Below are positions 20,817 through 31,677 of a stretch of DNA of 64,000 nucleotides, piece by piece. The position numbers and the translations under genes were made by a program. The stretch spans positions 63,018,248 through 63,082,247 of the forward strand of contig CM043944.1 in assembly GCA_014529385.2 (NCBI GenBank), written 5' to 3'. The DNA is from Adiantum capillus-veneris (Eukaryota; Streptophyta; Polypodiopsida; Polypodiales; Pteridaceae). The notes beneath the pieces are model-generated. The model saw only the letters and a program-made list of their open reading frames with translations, was not told the DNA's origin and searched no databases. The stretch's first letter is position 1; every line of letters begins with the position of its first letter.

Positions 20817-21990
20817 TTCCATGCTCCACCACATCTGGATGCAAATTTGACCCAAATTTTTCCAAAACTATTTTTCCAAATCTGACCCATTGCACCTCTT
20901 TTGCTTTCTTTTGACCCAAATTTGCTCAATGTTTTTCAAAACTACACTTGGGGATATGTTTTCTTTTATATGCACTACTAATTTGGAAAACTTCAGGTCA
21001 AGGTATTGTTATGGGGTCATGGATCACGATCCATGTTTGGAGCCCAAATTGACTTTTCTTCGTACCATCAGAATCATCCTGACTAGTAGGTCCTATGGCA
21101 TCATACATTTTTGAAAATGGACCTCTGGATTGAACATTAGGTCAATTCTTTCACTTTGTGAGAATGCTTGATAGGTATGGGGTTTTGGCTTAGTTTTTGA
21201 TATCGAGATTCTCTTTTGAAAAGACCACTTGACTCCTCAGTTTGTTACAGGGGGACATGGATCGGGATCCATGTACCCTTGTGTTAGATGATAACGAAAC
21301 AACTTGACACACAACTTGCCCTTGGTCCATTATCCCTTCTTTATGGTTTTTGTATAGTTTGGACTTGATTAGATCAAGCAAAAGTCAATCCATAGATCTA
21401 TTTTAGGGTTTTCACCTTGAACTATTTTTTGCCCTTTTGACCCACTTTCTAAGATTTTTTGACAATGCTTCTTTGAAAAGTTTTGTTTACAATGGTCTTT
21501 GCTACAGGATGGTATGGGTTTTGTCCAAACATTCCTCAAGGGTTCATGAGTCGCGATCCATGTTCCATCATATCTGAATACCAAATTTGGCCTGCTGATT
21601 AGTGGCAATATCAATAGTCTGCTCCATCAATTTTTGTTTGAATTTGGAAAACTTTTTCTTAATCAAAAGCAAATTTTTCTATCTCTACGGATTTTGACTG
21701 GTTTCTATTTTTGTCTCTTTTGACCCAACTTTTTTTAGGTTTTTTCTATGGTGCCCTTTTGGGAAAGTTGTTCCAAATGGTATCAACTACCTATTGGTCA
21801 AGCCTCAGCTCAAAATGATCAAGGGGGACATGGATCACGATCCATGTTCCACCACATGTGAACATAAAATTTGGTCAAGAGTATGCCTACACTCTATGGA
21901 TATGAGATTTTCTCTTCTTTTTTGATTTGGATCCCAAAAAGTTGAAATCCCCCAAATTTTGCATCTCACATGCTTGTTTTACTTTTTTTG
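20817..21990. repeat. ~240-290-bp repeat units carrying a palindrome
   Basis: Similar units recur with the palindromic core catggatcacgatccatg or variants at 21018-21035, 21255-21274, 21545-21562 and 21828-21847, spaced 237-290 bp. Around each core are shared phrases: ttttgaccca...ttt before and ccatgttccaccacat...aaatttggtc after. Two more copies lie in the duplicated segment (23033-23050, 23317-23336). The last is a perfect 20-bp palindrome. Confidence 0.75.
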
Positions 21991-22124
21991 CCATATCAGC
22001 CAATTTTGATGTGAATTCTGAGTTTCCCTATAACCTGACATAAGTGATTGAGCATCATCTTATCCATTTATTCTTGATCCTCCACCTCCTTTCCCTCCCT
22101 ATTTTCTAGCAATTGTACCAAGAG

Positions 22125-22610
22125 TCAGCCTCTCTTGACTTTCAAGGCCCTAAAAAACTGATCTTGATTAGCTACCTTGGGTTGAAGGTAGGTTTCCTTG
22201 GATAACAGGCTGGCCTTTCTATCTTTTTCCAGATGCTGTTTGCCCAAGTCTGCTTTGGGTTCAACCAACCTTCTTTGCTCTGCTTCATAGGCCATTCCTT
22301 CATGTTTTTTTCTGGTAATCCGTTCCACTTCATCCTTCGATTGCATAAGGTGCTTATCACAAATATTCTTCAGTCTAGGGTCCATGGTTTTGATCGCTTT
22401 CTGCATACTTTTGGCAAAGAAGTCCCAAGATTTTGGGTTATCAACAATGACATATTTACAAAGCTTGACAAATGCTTTTATGGCTAGGCCTCTAAAAAGA
22501 GGATCTTTGAATATGTGCACTCCTGAGGGTAGCAGATTCTTCAATCCTTTAGGGTGTTGTCCTTTTTCTTTGGTTTTTCTCATCTTGATGAAGATAGAAA
22601 AGTGATCTGA
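22125..22610 (-). pseudogene. LINE ORF2 endonuclease end and linker, copy 1
   Basis: Reads SDHFSIFIKM at the start, the conserved Ser-Asp-His motif near the end of LINE apurinic-type endonucleases. It continues into a Lys/Glu-rich linker (SMQKAIKTMDPRLKNICDKH, EAEQRRLVEPKADL) that would lead to the RT. Duplicated at 23640-24100 with a few substitutions. Confidence 0.65.
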
Positions 22611-22676
22611 AAAATACTGCGTGCTTACAACTCTAGTACATAGGTAATTTAATTAGCCAAGTGAGAACAATAACTC

Positions 22677-22866
22677 CTACCATGCTGAGAAGCCCTCCGA
22701 GCATATTTCAAGGTGGTGTACGTGAAGCTTGGCATGCTGCTCCAAGGACCCACCTCCCATACCTTCTCTCATAGGCTTAACCTTTGTTTTTTTGTACCCA
22801 GATAAAAAAATTGAGGGATTTGTTATGTCCCTACTCTTATCCACCATATTAAAATCTACAATCAAG
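22677..22866 (-). pseudogene. LINE endonuclease fragment (VDFNMVD motif), copy 1
   Basis: VDFNMVDKSRD resembles the GDFN(M/T)V motif of LINE endonucleases with Gly changed to Val. The motif crosses the duplication junction at 22861, so only the downstream half is part of the repeated unit. Confidence 0.6.
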
Positions 22867-23639
22867 CAAAAGTCAATCCATAGATCTATTTTAGGGTTTT
22901 GACCTTGTACTATTTTTTGCCCTTTTGACCCACTTTCTAAGCTTTTTTGACAATGCTTCTTTGAAAAGTTTTGTTTACAATGGTCTTTGCTACAAGCTGG
23001 TATGGGTTTTGTCCAAACATTCCTCAGGGTTTCATGAGTCGCGATCCATGTTCCATCATATCTGAATACCAAATTTTGCCTCTGCTGATTAGTGGCAGTA
23101 TTAGTAGTCTGCTCCATCAATTTTTTTTTGAATTTGGACAACTTTTTCTTAATCAAAAGCAAATTTTTCTATCTCTACGGATTTTGACTAGTTTCTATTT
23201 TTGTCACTTTTGACCCACTTTTTTTTAGGTTTTTTCTATGGTGCCTTTTGGGAAAGGTTTTCCAAATGGTATCAACTACCTATTGGTCAAGCCTCAACTC
23301 AAAATGGTCAAGGGGGACATGGATCATGATCCATGTTCCACCACATGTGAACATAAAATTTGGTCAGGAGTATGCCTACACTCTATGGATATGAGATTTT
23401 CTCTTCTTTTCTAATTTGGATCCCAAAAAATTGAAACCGCCCTAATTTTGCATCTCAAATGTTTGTTGTACTTTTTTTGCCATATCAGCCAATTTTGATG
23501 TGAATTCTGAGTTTCCCTATAACCTGACATAAGTGATTGAGCATCATCTTAGCCATTTATTCTTGATCCTCCACCTCCTTTCCCTCCCTATTTTCTAGCA
23601 AATGGACCAAGACTCAGCCTCTCTTGACTTTCAAGGCCC

Positions 23640-24100
23640 TAAAAAAATGATCTTGATTAGCTACCTTGGGTTGAAGGTAGGTTTCCTTGGATAACAGGCT
23701 GGCCTTTCTATCTTTTTCCAGATGTTGTTTGCCCAAGTCTGCTTAGGGTTCAACCAACCTTCTTTGCTCTGCTTCATAGGCCATTCCTTCGTGTTTTTTT
23801 CTGGTAATCCGTTCCACTTCATCCTTCGATTGCATAAGGTGCTTATCACAAATATTCTTCAGTCTAGGGTCTATGGTTTTGATCGCTTTCTGCATACTTT
23901 TGGCAAAGAAGTCCCAAGCTTTTGGGTTATCAATATTGACATATTTCCAAAGCTTGACCATTGCTTTTATGTCTAGGCCTCTAAAAAGAGCATCTTTGAA
24001 TATGTGCACTCCTGAGGGTAGCAGATTCTTCAATCCTTTAGGGTATTGTCCTTTTCTTTGGTTTTTCTCATCTTGATGAAGATAGAAAAGTGATATGACA
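23640..24100 (-). pseudogene. LINE ORF2 endonuclease end and linker, copy 2
   Basis: Second copy of 22125-22610 with the same SDHF start region and linker and a similar length. Frame shifts separate the pieces. Confidence 0.65.
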
Positions 24101-24261
24101 AATACTGCGTGGTTACAACTTTCATATCTAGTAGGGAGGTAATTCAATCAGAGAAGTGAGAACAGTAACTCCTACCATGCTGAGAAGCCCTCCGAGCATA
24201 TTTCAAGGTGGTGTACATGAAGCTTGGCATGCTGCTTCAAGGACCCACCTCCCATACCTTC

Positions 24262-24519
24262 TCACATAGGCTTAACCTTTGTTCTTTTGTACCCAGATAA
24301 AAAACTTGAGGGATTTGTTTTGTCCCTACTCTTATCCACCATATTAAAATCTACAATCAAGAGCCATTCCACTTGAATAGGATAGTCTTTGAGTTGCTCC
24401 CACAATTTGGCTTGTTCCTTCGCAATGCATGGTCTATAAATTTTAATAATGGATGCACGCTGGACAATCCACTTGATTTTCACTCCTATATCTCTACTAG
24501 ATGGATGATTGAAGACCAC
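24262..24519 (-). pseudogene. LINE endonuclease fragment, unduplicated upstream part plus copy 2
   Basis: Encodes IIKIYRPC...AKLWEQLKDY...EWLLIVDFNMVDKSRD, matching the LINE endonuclease segment in which a beta strand with Y-x-P precedes the GDFN motif. The sequence upstream of ATCAAG (24356) exists only once, showing the original orientation of the LINE before duplication. Confidence 0.75.
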
Positions 24520-24982
24520 CCTTGGCTCTAGGTCCCTGTCAAAAATAGAGAGGATGCCAATTGGGAGTGCGAGTGTGCACGGATGCGTGCATGCATGGTG
24601 CGATGCGGTGGGGGGAAGGGTAGAATCACACGAGATGGTGTGGGTGGAGCAACCTCAGGAATAGATTGTTTGGCTCTGGTGGTAGGCTAGTGTGCATACC
24701 CTTGCTAGAGTCTGCATGGAAATCCTGCAGACTACTTTGTATGATCTCATTTCTCACTCAAAGCATGCCAACAAAAAAATCAAGGCTATGCCATCTCAAA
24801 GCCCAAACACATGCATAGGATATACCAGGCTGTCTTGCGGGCTCCTTTGGCAATCACTAGTGAACCGCAATGCATCTAGAAAGACTACTATATAAGAAGT
24901 ATCTGACAACCAAAATCTGCTAACTATCTCACTGAGATCAAGCTCTGCCTCACCTAGGAACATAGTGTACATTTCATAGCAT
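24520..24982. other. Unassigned sequence between LINE and element W
   Basis: No motif recognised on either strand. Confidence 0.35.
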
Positions 24983-25361
24983 TGGATGGGGGGAAAGGAG
25001 AACACGTCTGGCACAAAATATACAAGCCAATCCTGTACGGAGTTGCTACTGACTCAAATTTAAACTGACATGTCTTCCTATCTGTAGCTCCAATTGGCGA
25101 GCCGTAAAGACAGGCCTGTAGAGCACTACAAGTACTACAACTTTGATCGATAGAATCCCAGCTAGGACCACTTCAAGCATATTCACTGTTAGCATTACCA
25201 AGACATATTTTCGCCCTTAGAGCCACATCTGGCATACATTTAGCTTAAAATTGGCTTGCTAGCAAGCCCTTATTACTTCTGAATAATCATGTAGGATTCA
25301 AATAAAACTAATTGGCATCCCTTTGCTCATTTTCTTGTCATGGAAGCAGACTTGCACGACA
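24983..25361 (-). repeat. Chimeric LTR: family X LTR end fused to W 3' LTR
   Basis: 24983-25027 (tggatggggggaaagg...) matches the LTR ends at 38828 and 47949. 25030-25361 matches 33610-33943. On the minus strand a purine-rich ACGGGGTGGA immediately precedes the W LTR start, a plausible polypurine tract. Confidence 0.65.
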
Positions 25362-26478
25362 TCCACCCCGTCTGAACCTGCACAGCCTGTGGTCTGTGCT
25401 AATTGCACTTAATCAGCTTCATCAAACACATCATCTGATGCATACATAACATTATCTTTTGGAGGTTGATCTGAATTAAAATCCTTAAGAACAATCTTGC
25501 CTTCTCGCTTCTTGAATAGCTTGATTCATTTTCCTGCAATAGGCACCTTGAGCACAGTGCCATCAAGTTCATATAATTGATATGTTGTATTATCAAAAAC
25601 ATGTAGCACCATATATGGTCCAAACCACCATTTAATCATTTTCCGCATAGCAGTATATTGATTCTCCAAGCTACTGTCATAAGCAAGTACTTAATCGCCG
25701 TCTTTGATAGCATGAGGTCACAGTCTATGCTTTCCATCAAAAGCTGCTTTATTCTTCAACCTTGCCTCCTTAAGCTTCTCTTTAGCCTGTTCAATATCTT
25801 CTTGATGCCTCTCAAGCTGGCAAATACGTAGAGCAAGAAAACCCTCTGTAGACATCCCTTTTCCCTTGGCATTATGGTCCAAGTCATAACCACTTCCTCT
25901 TTAGGCATTATGCGTTTTTTCCCGTACATCAACTCAAACGGCATAAAACCTGTAATAGAACTATGTGTAGTGCGATCATCCCATAAAGCAAATGACAGGA
26001 GTTTAGGCCAATCACCAATATGCCCTTCACACATCTTTGCTAAAGCTTTAACAATAGGCGGATTTCCTCTTTCACTTTTCCCGCTACCTTCTAGATTGTA
26101 TGTTGTAGTGAGTGCGAGTTTAATGCCCATACGAGCAAAAAACTCTCGAGCTTCATCTGCATCCAACTCTCCTCTATCAGCAGTAATTCTGCCAACACAT
26201 CCATACTTGGAAATAACATCTTCAAGCAAGAAACTTGATACTAAATTGGTAGCTTTGGTACGCAAAGCTCTGCCTTCAACCTGATTAGTAAGATCTTCTC
26301 TGGAAAGAACAATATACCTCATCTGCCACACTCCTACTGGCATTGTAATAAGGTCCACCACCCACTTGTGGTGCATAGCCAATGGATAGGTGGGATGCAA
26401 TCCATCTCTATGTCTTACATTAAAATATTGTTGACATATTAAGCATGTTTCCACAAATTGAACCACATCTTTATACAT
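25362..26478 (-). pseudogene. pol: Element W integrase
   Basis: From 26478: CLICQQYF of the zinc-binding region, VVDLITMP around the first catalytic Asp, ITADRGELDADEAREFFARM with the second Asp, SGKSERGNPP with the catalytic Glu, then ALWDDRTTHSSITGFMPFEL. The C-terminal domain follows below 25756, containing WFGPYMVLHVFDN. The ADRGELDA and ALW-DRTTHSS phrases are not those of common angiosperm gypsy elements; I associate them with gypsy elements of fungi, algae and non-seed plants (from memory, uncertain). Broken by several stops. Confidence 0.85.
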
Positions 26479-27300
26479 GCCTTTCCACTAATATCGATCT
26501 TTAATCTTGACAAAAGTTGCCTAGAGTCCTTTGTGTCCAAACCATAAACTTTCATGAAATTCTTTGATAACCTACTGTTGAGTTGCTTTATCACAAATAA
26601 CCCATTGCGAAACCCCTCATGGCACTTTGGTTGCTTCCATAAATGTCCATCCTTCAGAAAATAGCCGAAGGCATTTTTCCTGATCCTCTTGTAATCTTGG
26701 TCACTCCATACTTCTTTTCTAGTGAGAGTGCTTAGGTAGAGGCCAATCATAAGCCACTCTCCATCAAAAACATGAGCAATATTACCACAATTTGCATGTA
26801 GATAAGAAGACGTGTAAAACTTCAAGTCAACATCATCACTTGTGGTCAGCATCTCTTCTTCATCTTCAAACCTAGCTCTTGAAAAAATATCTGCAAAACA
26901 GGATTATCTCTACCTGCAATATGAAAAAATTTAGGGTTAAGAGACTTAATATAGGCTATCCACCGTAGCATGGCAATGTTCCGAGTAGAGCAGTTTGCAA
27001 TCATCCCTATCAGTGGCAAGCAATCTGTATCTACCACAATCGGAGCACCAATAAAGTATTCTTTCTCATACCTTAGAGCAGTAGCAATGCCCCAAAGCTC
27101 CCTCTTAACCTGTGGATAACCTCGTTGATGAGCATTGAGCACCTTGGCTCCAAATCTAACTGCAAACATGTGTCCTTCTATATCATCTTGACCTATAGCC
27201 CATCCAATACCTGTTGGGCTAGTGTCAACTATTAAAACAACTAGCCTTCCGCATTTGTAGTCAAATTTCCTCAAGGTCGGAGCCTCAAGAAGCATCTTCT
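26439..27300 (-). pseudogene. pol: Element W RNase H and integrase zinc region
   Basis: RNase H section: LVVLIVDTSPTGIGWAIGQ (Asp), GYPQVKRELWGIATALR (Glu) and VVDTDCLPLIGM (Asp). All three acidic positions of retroviral-type RNase H appear present. It continues to RWIAYIKSLNPKFFHIAGRDN, then a linker and the N-terminal part of integrase. Confidence 0.8.
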
Positions 27301-28274
27301 TTAAATTTCTGATAGCCTATGTGTGAACTTCTTCCCAAACAAACCATTTACCTTTCCTTACCAATTAATACAACAGCTTCGCAACATGAGCAAAGTGTGG
27401 AAACCAAATAAGATAGAACACACATGCACCTAGAAATCGACGAACTTTAGTAACCGAAGAGCATGTTTCCTTCATCTTTTGGATAGCTTCAACTTTTTTC
27501 AGACTCGGCCTTCTACCCTCAGGACTGCACATATGGCCCACAATTAAGACCTCCTTAGCACCAACAACTGATTTTTGACCTAAAAGTGGTAAGTTAACTT
27601 CTTCAAGCCTCGATAAAATAGCATCACAATCAGCAATATGTTGAGAAACAAACCACCGGAACCCCCTTTGATCTTTTATCTCTTCTTTGGATCCTTCTTC
27701 ACATCTTTTAATTGGTAGATCATCAATGAAAGGCATAGTAACATGTGAGATAAAGTCCCTTAATACTTTATTCATGTTGTTCATCATATGAGATACAAAA
27801 TTAGTAGCACCCTGTGGCAGAGTGCACATACTTACCAAATCAAGAGGAGTATGCATTGTAGTAAGATCACTGCTCTCCAAAGCTAACTAGAATTGATCAT
27901 ATCCGGAGTAAAGATCAACCATGGAGTAAATAGATCATCAACAATTGGTCCAGTACCCACATTGCGGGTTGTTATCTTATTAACCGGCTACATATCCTGA
28001 ATGAACCTTAACGTACAATTTTCTTCATAACAGTAAACCATCGATTAGAATATGGTGCACATGATGGCTCCAAAATTCCCATTTGTATCTTTTCATTAAG
28101 AAAATTGATAAGCTTTGGCAAGTGATATTTAGGAACAATAATAGGAGATAAGCTCCATGGCATGTGAGGAGCAGTGAATATAACCATAGGTGAAACAACA
28201 CTTGGATCCACACACCCAATCTCACTTGGCTCAAAAGCAAAAGCTTTACCGTGTTTTTCAAGCTTCTTCTCCAA
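27301..28274 (-). pseudogene. pol: Element W reverse transcriptase
   Basis: From 28274: a charged lead-in, IIVPKYHLPKL, then MGILEPSCAPYSNRWF (start of the RT palm). After frameshifts: LPQGATNFVSHMMN, the catalytic MPFIDDLPIK, an unusually long insert with RGFRWFVSQHIADCDAILSR, then VGHMCSPEGRRPS and VRRFLGACVFY. The long insert after the DD motif and the R-x-FV-x-xH phrase are features I associate with the same non-angiosperm type as the integrase. Confidence 0.8.
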
Positions 28275-28799
28275 CCTTCAGCTGTTGCAATGTCTCCTTA
28301 GTAAATTTATGTCCTATGTTCTTTGGATTACTGAGTATAAGTTGTCGAGAAGCTTCTTCGATCACCCCATCGCTTCCTTCTGGTAGAGGTGTAGCTATTG
28401 GTCTCACTTTCTTTACAACAGTCTTGTACTTTGTCTCTACCTGTGCTTCAACTGCTTTGCTTGAATCATCCTCAATATACATAGCCTCATTATCTTGAGA
28501 CTTAGCAATGAATGCGTACACTGAGAGGGAATCCACTGGATCAATCCACCATGTGGTTTCTTGAATTGAATTCCCTACCTGTTGTAGCTTCCCATAAGCC
28601 ACCTTCCCTGCTTCTGCTGTCTTCAAAGCATAAGGCCACAATGGACCCTTTGTACTTGCAGCATCATCATCACTCTTTCTACAAACCTGCAGCCCATACG
28701 TAGATGCTTTCACAATAGCAACATTATGTTGTATGTCTTCAACTAGATTTTTCTTGCCGCCCCTACCAAGGTTCAAGCGGAGCATCTCACCTGTTGCCC
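28275..28799 (-). pseudogene. Element W protease-RT linker region
   Basis: Acidic linker between the gag zinc knuckle and RT, with WWIDPVDSLSVYAF and a C-terminal LEKHGKAFAFE lead-in to RT. I could not recognise the protease catalytic triad here. Confidence 0.55.
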
Positions 28800-28802
28800 T
28801 TA

Positions 28803-29090
28803 GGGGTGAAAGCATGTTAACTTGTCGCGCTTTTTGTGCTGGTTAGCAGTTTCAAGTTAGCACATCTTCAAAAAGTTGGGTGTCCGGTGAATTTTTCACA
28901 AATAATATCAAAATTTGTCGGAGGTTGTACATTTGTATTCCTTGTTCAAGTGCTTTCTATTGATATATCATATGTCATAGATCTTGGAGATGTAGCTCAA
29001 GTTATTGTACTAGTTAGCATATGTCAAAATTGTGCTAGTTAGCATTGTCCGCGACATGAAAAAGCATGACAGGTTAACATGCTTTCACCC
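28803..29090. mobile_element. PIF/Harbinger-like MITE in W
   Basis: 288 bp bounded by inverted repeats of about 30 bp: left GGGGTGAAAGCATGTTAAC, right (reverse complement) GGGTGAAAGCATGTTAAC, then (C/T)TGTC(A/G)(C/T)GCTTTTT. The 3-bp TTA is duplicated at 28800-28802 and 29091-29093. TTA/TAA duplications and G-rich termini fit PIF/Harbinger. Removing the element with one TTA rejoins the W reading frame (KDKKIHL to RATGEML). No coding capacity. Confidence 0.88.
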
Positions 29091-29343
29091 TTAGGTGAAT
29101 CTTCTTGTCCTTCTAGAAAAACACGTTCCTTTTGTAAGCCTCATCAAACGCATCACATTCCTTAACATACCTGTGGCCTTCAGTATTGCACCACATGCAT
29201 TGATCCCAGCCTTTGCGTGGAGGTTGCTGTCTAGGCTCAGAAGTAGACCCTTTGCAGATAACCCTTCAAATTTTATAGGTTTGAATTTCAAATTTAACTC
29301 TTGAATACCTTTCACCAATTTGTTGAGAGTTGGCTCCTCCACT
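29091..29343 (-). pseudogene. gag: Element W Gag C-terminus with zinc knuckle
   Basis: Encodes NKLVKGIQELNLKF, then in a shifted frame a CCHC-type knuckle CMWCNTEGHRYVKEC. Spacing is C-x2-C-x4-H-x5-C, one residue longer than canonical. A TAG interrupts the sequence just before KDKKIHL at the MITE boundary. Confidence 0.7.
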
Positions 29344-29590
29344 CTTGGGGGGATTCACTATGTGTAAAACTACCATATCAAGTCCGTTCAAGACATGTTT
29401 GTAAAACCCCTTATCTGTAATTCTTTTTAAGAATATAATGTACCCTTTTCTTTTAAAATCTATAAGTTTTTTTCAAATTTGAAAAACTAATTCCCTTATG
29501 TATATATATTTCTGTAAGTTTCAATAACTTTAAATACCCTTCTGTTGAACTCACGTGCTATGTTACATTTTTATTAGGTGACCTCCCCGG
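29344..29590. mobile_element. 247-bp inverted-repeat MITE in W (hAT-like target duplication)
   Basis: Termini CTTGGGGGGATTCACTA and, from the right, CCGGGGAGGTCACCTA. Flanking octamers CCTCCACT (29336-29343) and GCTCCACT (29591-29598) match at 7 of 8 positions. A second 247-bp member is at 50059-50305 and a truncated one at 39639-39677. No coding capacity; interior AT-rich with G-tracts. An 8-bp duplication fits hAT, but the termini are not classical, so the superfamily is open. Confidence 0.8.
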
Positions 29591-29737
29591 GCTCCACTCT
29601 GGGTATTGTTGATGTTGTTTCCTCCTTAGGTTCCTCTTCCACAACATCCGTGACAGTAGTCACGATCAGCTTATCAATTGTCATCTGTCGTTTCACGATC
29701 ATATTGACCGCTTCAATGACTATCTTCCAATCAGATG
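29591..29737 (-). pseudogene. gag: Element W Gag middle fragment
   Basis: Lies between the two inverted-repeat elements. Encodes SDWKIVIEAVNMIVKRQM...LIVTTVTDVVEEE. Removing the right-hand element with one TTAA joins it in phase to the gag at 31105. Removing the left-hand element with one target copy joins it in phase to EEPTLNKLVKG. Confidence 0.75.
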
Positions 29738-29741
29738 TTAA

Positions 29742-31070
29742 CACTAGAATGGTAACCTAACAAGACATAAAAGTGTCCTTTCAGGGTTTTGGAAAAAAAT
29801 TCCAAAACCATAGTAGATCTACTCATTTTGAAAAATCCTTTCATGAGCTTATAGTTCAAGGACTACTACATATGGAAAAATTGAGAAACTTGTAAGATTT
29901 CTCATCCCTTGGTCACTACAAGCCTCCAAAGTTGATGGACCAGTGCATTTTGCCCAAAACAGCAATTTCTTACGGTTGATTGCATATAAATAAGAGTGGA
30001 GATTTTTCTAGGACATGAGATCGTTAACTTCAATGGGTTGGTGATCAAAAAATATGGTTGCTTTTACCTCACTAAATTTTTTTTGCGCAAAAAAAAAGGT
30101 ACAAAAAAGTTGCATTTTTTCCATTCTGCGGACCTATCATCAAAGTTTCTATAGTCACGCTCAATACAGATACTATATACATGTTTTCTTAGTTTACTTT
30201 GGACATTTGGATTCAATAGGAGCCATGGAACATGTCAAAAGGATATGGATCTCTTACTAAGTGGAACCTTGGGGACAATGATAAAGTGCTAAATACAACA
30301 AACATGAAAAAACTGGGTTTAGCATTATGACCTCTAGAAACCCATAGAAACTACTCAATATCTAACCAAGTTTCTAGTTTATGATTAGATATGGTTACTA
30401 CCTACAAAATACACACAATTGGCCTAAGAAACTAGCAATATTGAGAAAGTTATAATTGCTACTCTAAAATGTCTCGTATTCTTCAGCAATCAAAAAACTC
30501 AACCATCATCATATACTATGCTATATAGCGTATTAGGTCCCCCAAAACTCAAGGAAGATTAGCTTTATGTTATACATTACACTTACACAATCAAAATTGA
30601 ATTTGGATATCAAGAAAGCCACCAGAAAAATCATAAAAAGGCTAATTTTGGCCAGAAAACAGGATTATGCAATTCTTGTAAGTTGGTCATAACTTTCAAT
30701 TTTAACACTTAGCTCTCCCTACAAGCATCTAAACATGGTAAGAACTATGAAGGCTTATCCTCTAGAAATCTAAACCTCACAAACATGAAGTTTAGAGTGG
30801 TATAGTTGCAAAATTTGAAAAAAAGGCAAAAACAGGACCCGTTTTTTCACACAATTTAGGTTCAAAAATGTTGTGCAAGAGATAGATTAATGATAAAATC
30901 GATTTTAAAAAAAAAAATCAAGTTTTTTTCAGCTCATAAGGCAACTTTGTGGATATATAGCACCTAGAAATTCATTTTCATACTCTTCAAATAATTCAAG
31001 CAAAATGGTCACTTAACAGGACACAAAAGTGTCCAAGGACATAAAAGTGTCCTATTTTACCATTCTAGTG
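29742..31070. mobile_element. piggyBac-like non-autonomous DNA element (TTAA target)
   Basis: 1329 bp with perfect 14-bp terminal inverted repeats CACTAGAATGGTAA, flanked by TTAA on both sides (29738-29741, 31071-31074). Next to the ends are short palindromes: gacataaaagtgtc (29764-29777) at the left; ggacacaaaagtgtcc (31019-31034) and ggacataaaagtgtcc (31037-31052) at the right. TTAA target sites are the hallmark of piggyBac. The interior is AT-rich with no transposase. Removing it with one TTAA restores the gag frame of W. Confidence 0.85.
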
Positions 31071-31074
31071 TTAA

Positions 31075-31665
31075 GCCCAATTCACCTGTTGAATCCTCTA
31101 GCAACTACAATAGACTCTTCTGAAGTCGTGGATCAGCAGCGTGAATGAATAGTTCAACCTTTTGATCCTTCATTGAACATTTCTCTATCGAGGACAATTG
31201 CTCAAATTTCTTTTCAAACTCCCGTAGTAATTCTCGTGCAGATTTTTTGTCTTTCTTCTGCGCCCACTTCATAAAGCTTTGTCTGCTTACCCTTTGTGAA
31301 TCTTCAAGAAAATATTCCTCCTGCAATGCCTTCTTGAATTCCTACCAATTTGGGCCTTGAACCACCTGGATATCTTTTATTCGGCCCCTAAGTTTTGGCA
31401 CCACAATTAAATGAAATCCTTCCACTGCATTCTGATCATCGATTCCATTATCTTCCATTGCCTGCTCATAGATATTGCAAAATTTGCTAATATCTCGGCC
31501 TTCAAATCGTTGTAATTTCTCCATAACTATTTGTCGAGCTTTACAAATCCGCTCTTGCAGATTATAATGTTGTTGGGCAGCCTGTTGTTGTTGCATATAT
31601 GCAACAAACTGCTGCATCATTTGCTGCACGGCTGCCACTTGCGGTGTCAACATCTTTCTCCACAA
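31075..31665 (-). pseudogene. gag: Element W Gag N-terminal part
   Basis: Starts with a Gln-rich segment (QQMMQQFVAYMQQQQ), then a gag capsid-like domain: LQRFEGRDISKFCNIYE, FHLIVVPKLRGRIKDIQ, in-frame TAG at 31342-31344, then FMKWAQKKDKKSARELLREF and VELFIHAADPRLQKSLL. The stop sits in an otherwise continuous frame. It ends at the piggyBac-like insertion. Confidence 0.78.
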
Positions 31666-31677
31666 ACACTTCTCACC

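Larger units (their letters stand above)
21373..24361. repeat. Tandem duplication, two ~1.49-kb copies
   Basis: 21373-22860 and 22861-24355 are near-identical head-to-tail copies. The hexamer ATCAAG is present at the start (21373-21378), the junction (22861-22866) and the end (24356-24361). This is the expected structure of a tandem duplication with 6-bp microhomology. Each copy holds LINE endonuclease-to-linker sequence and two palindrome-bearing units. Confidence 0.92.
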
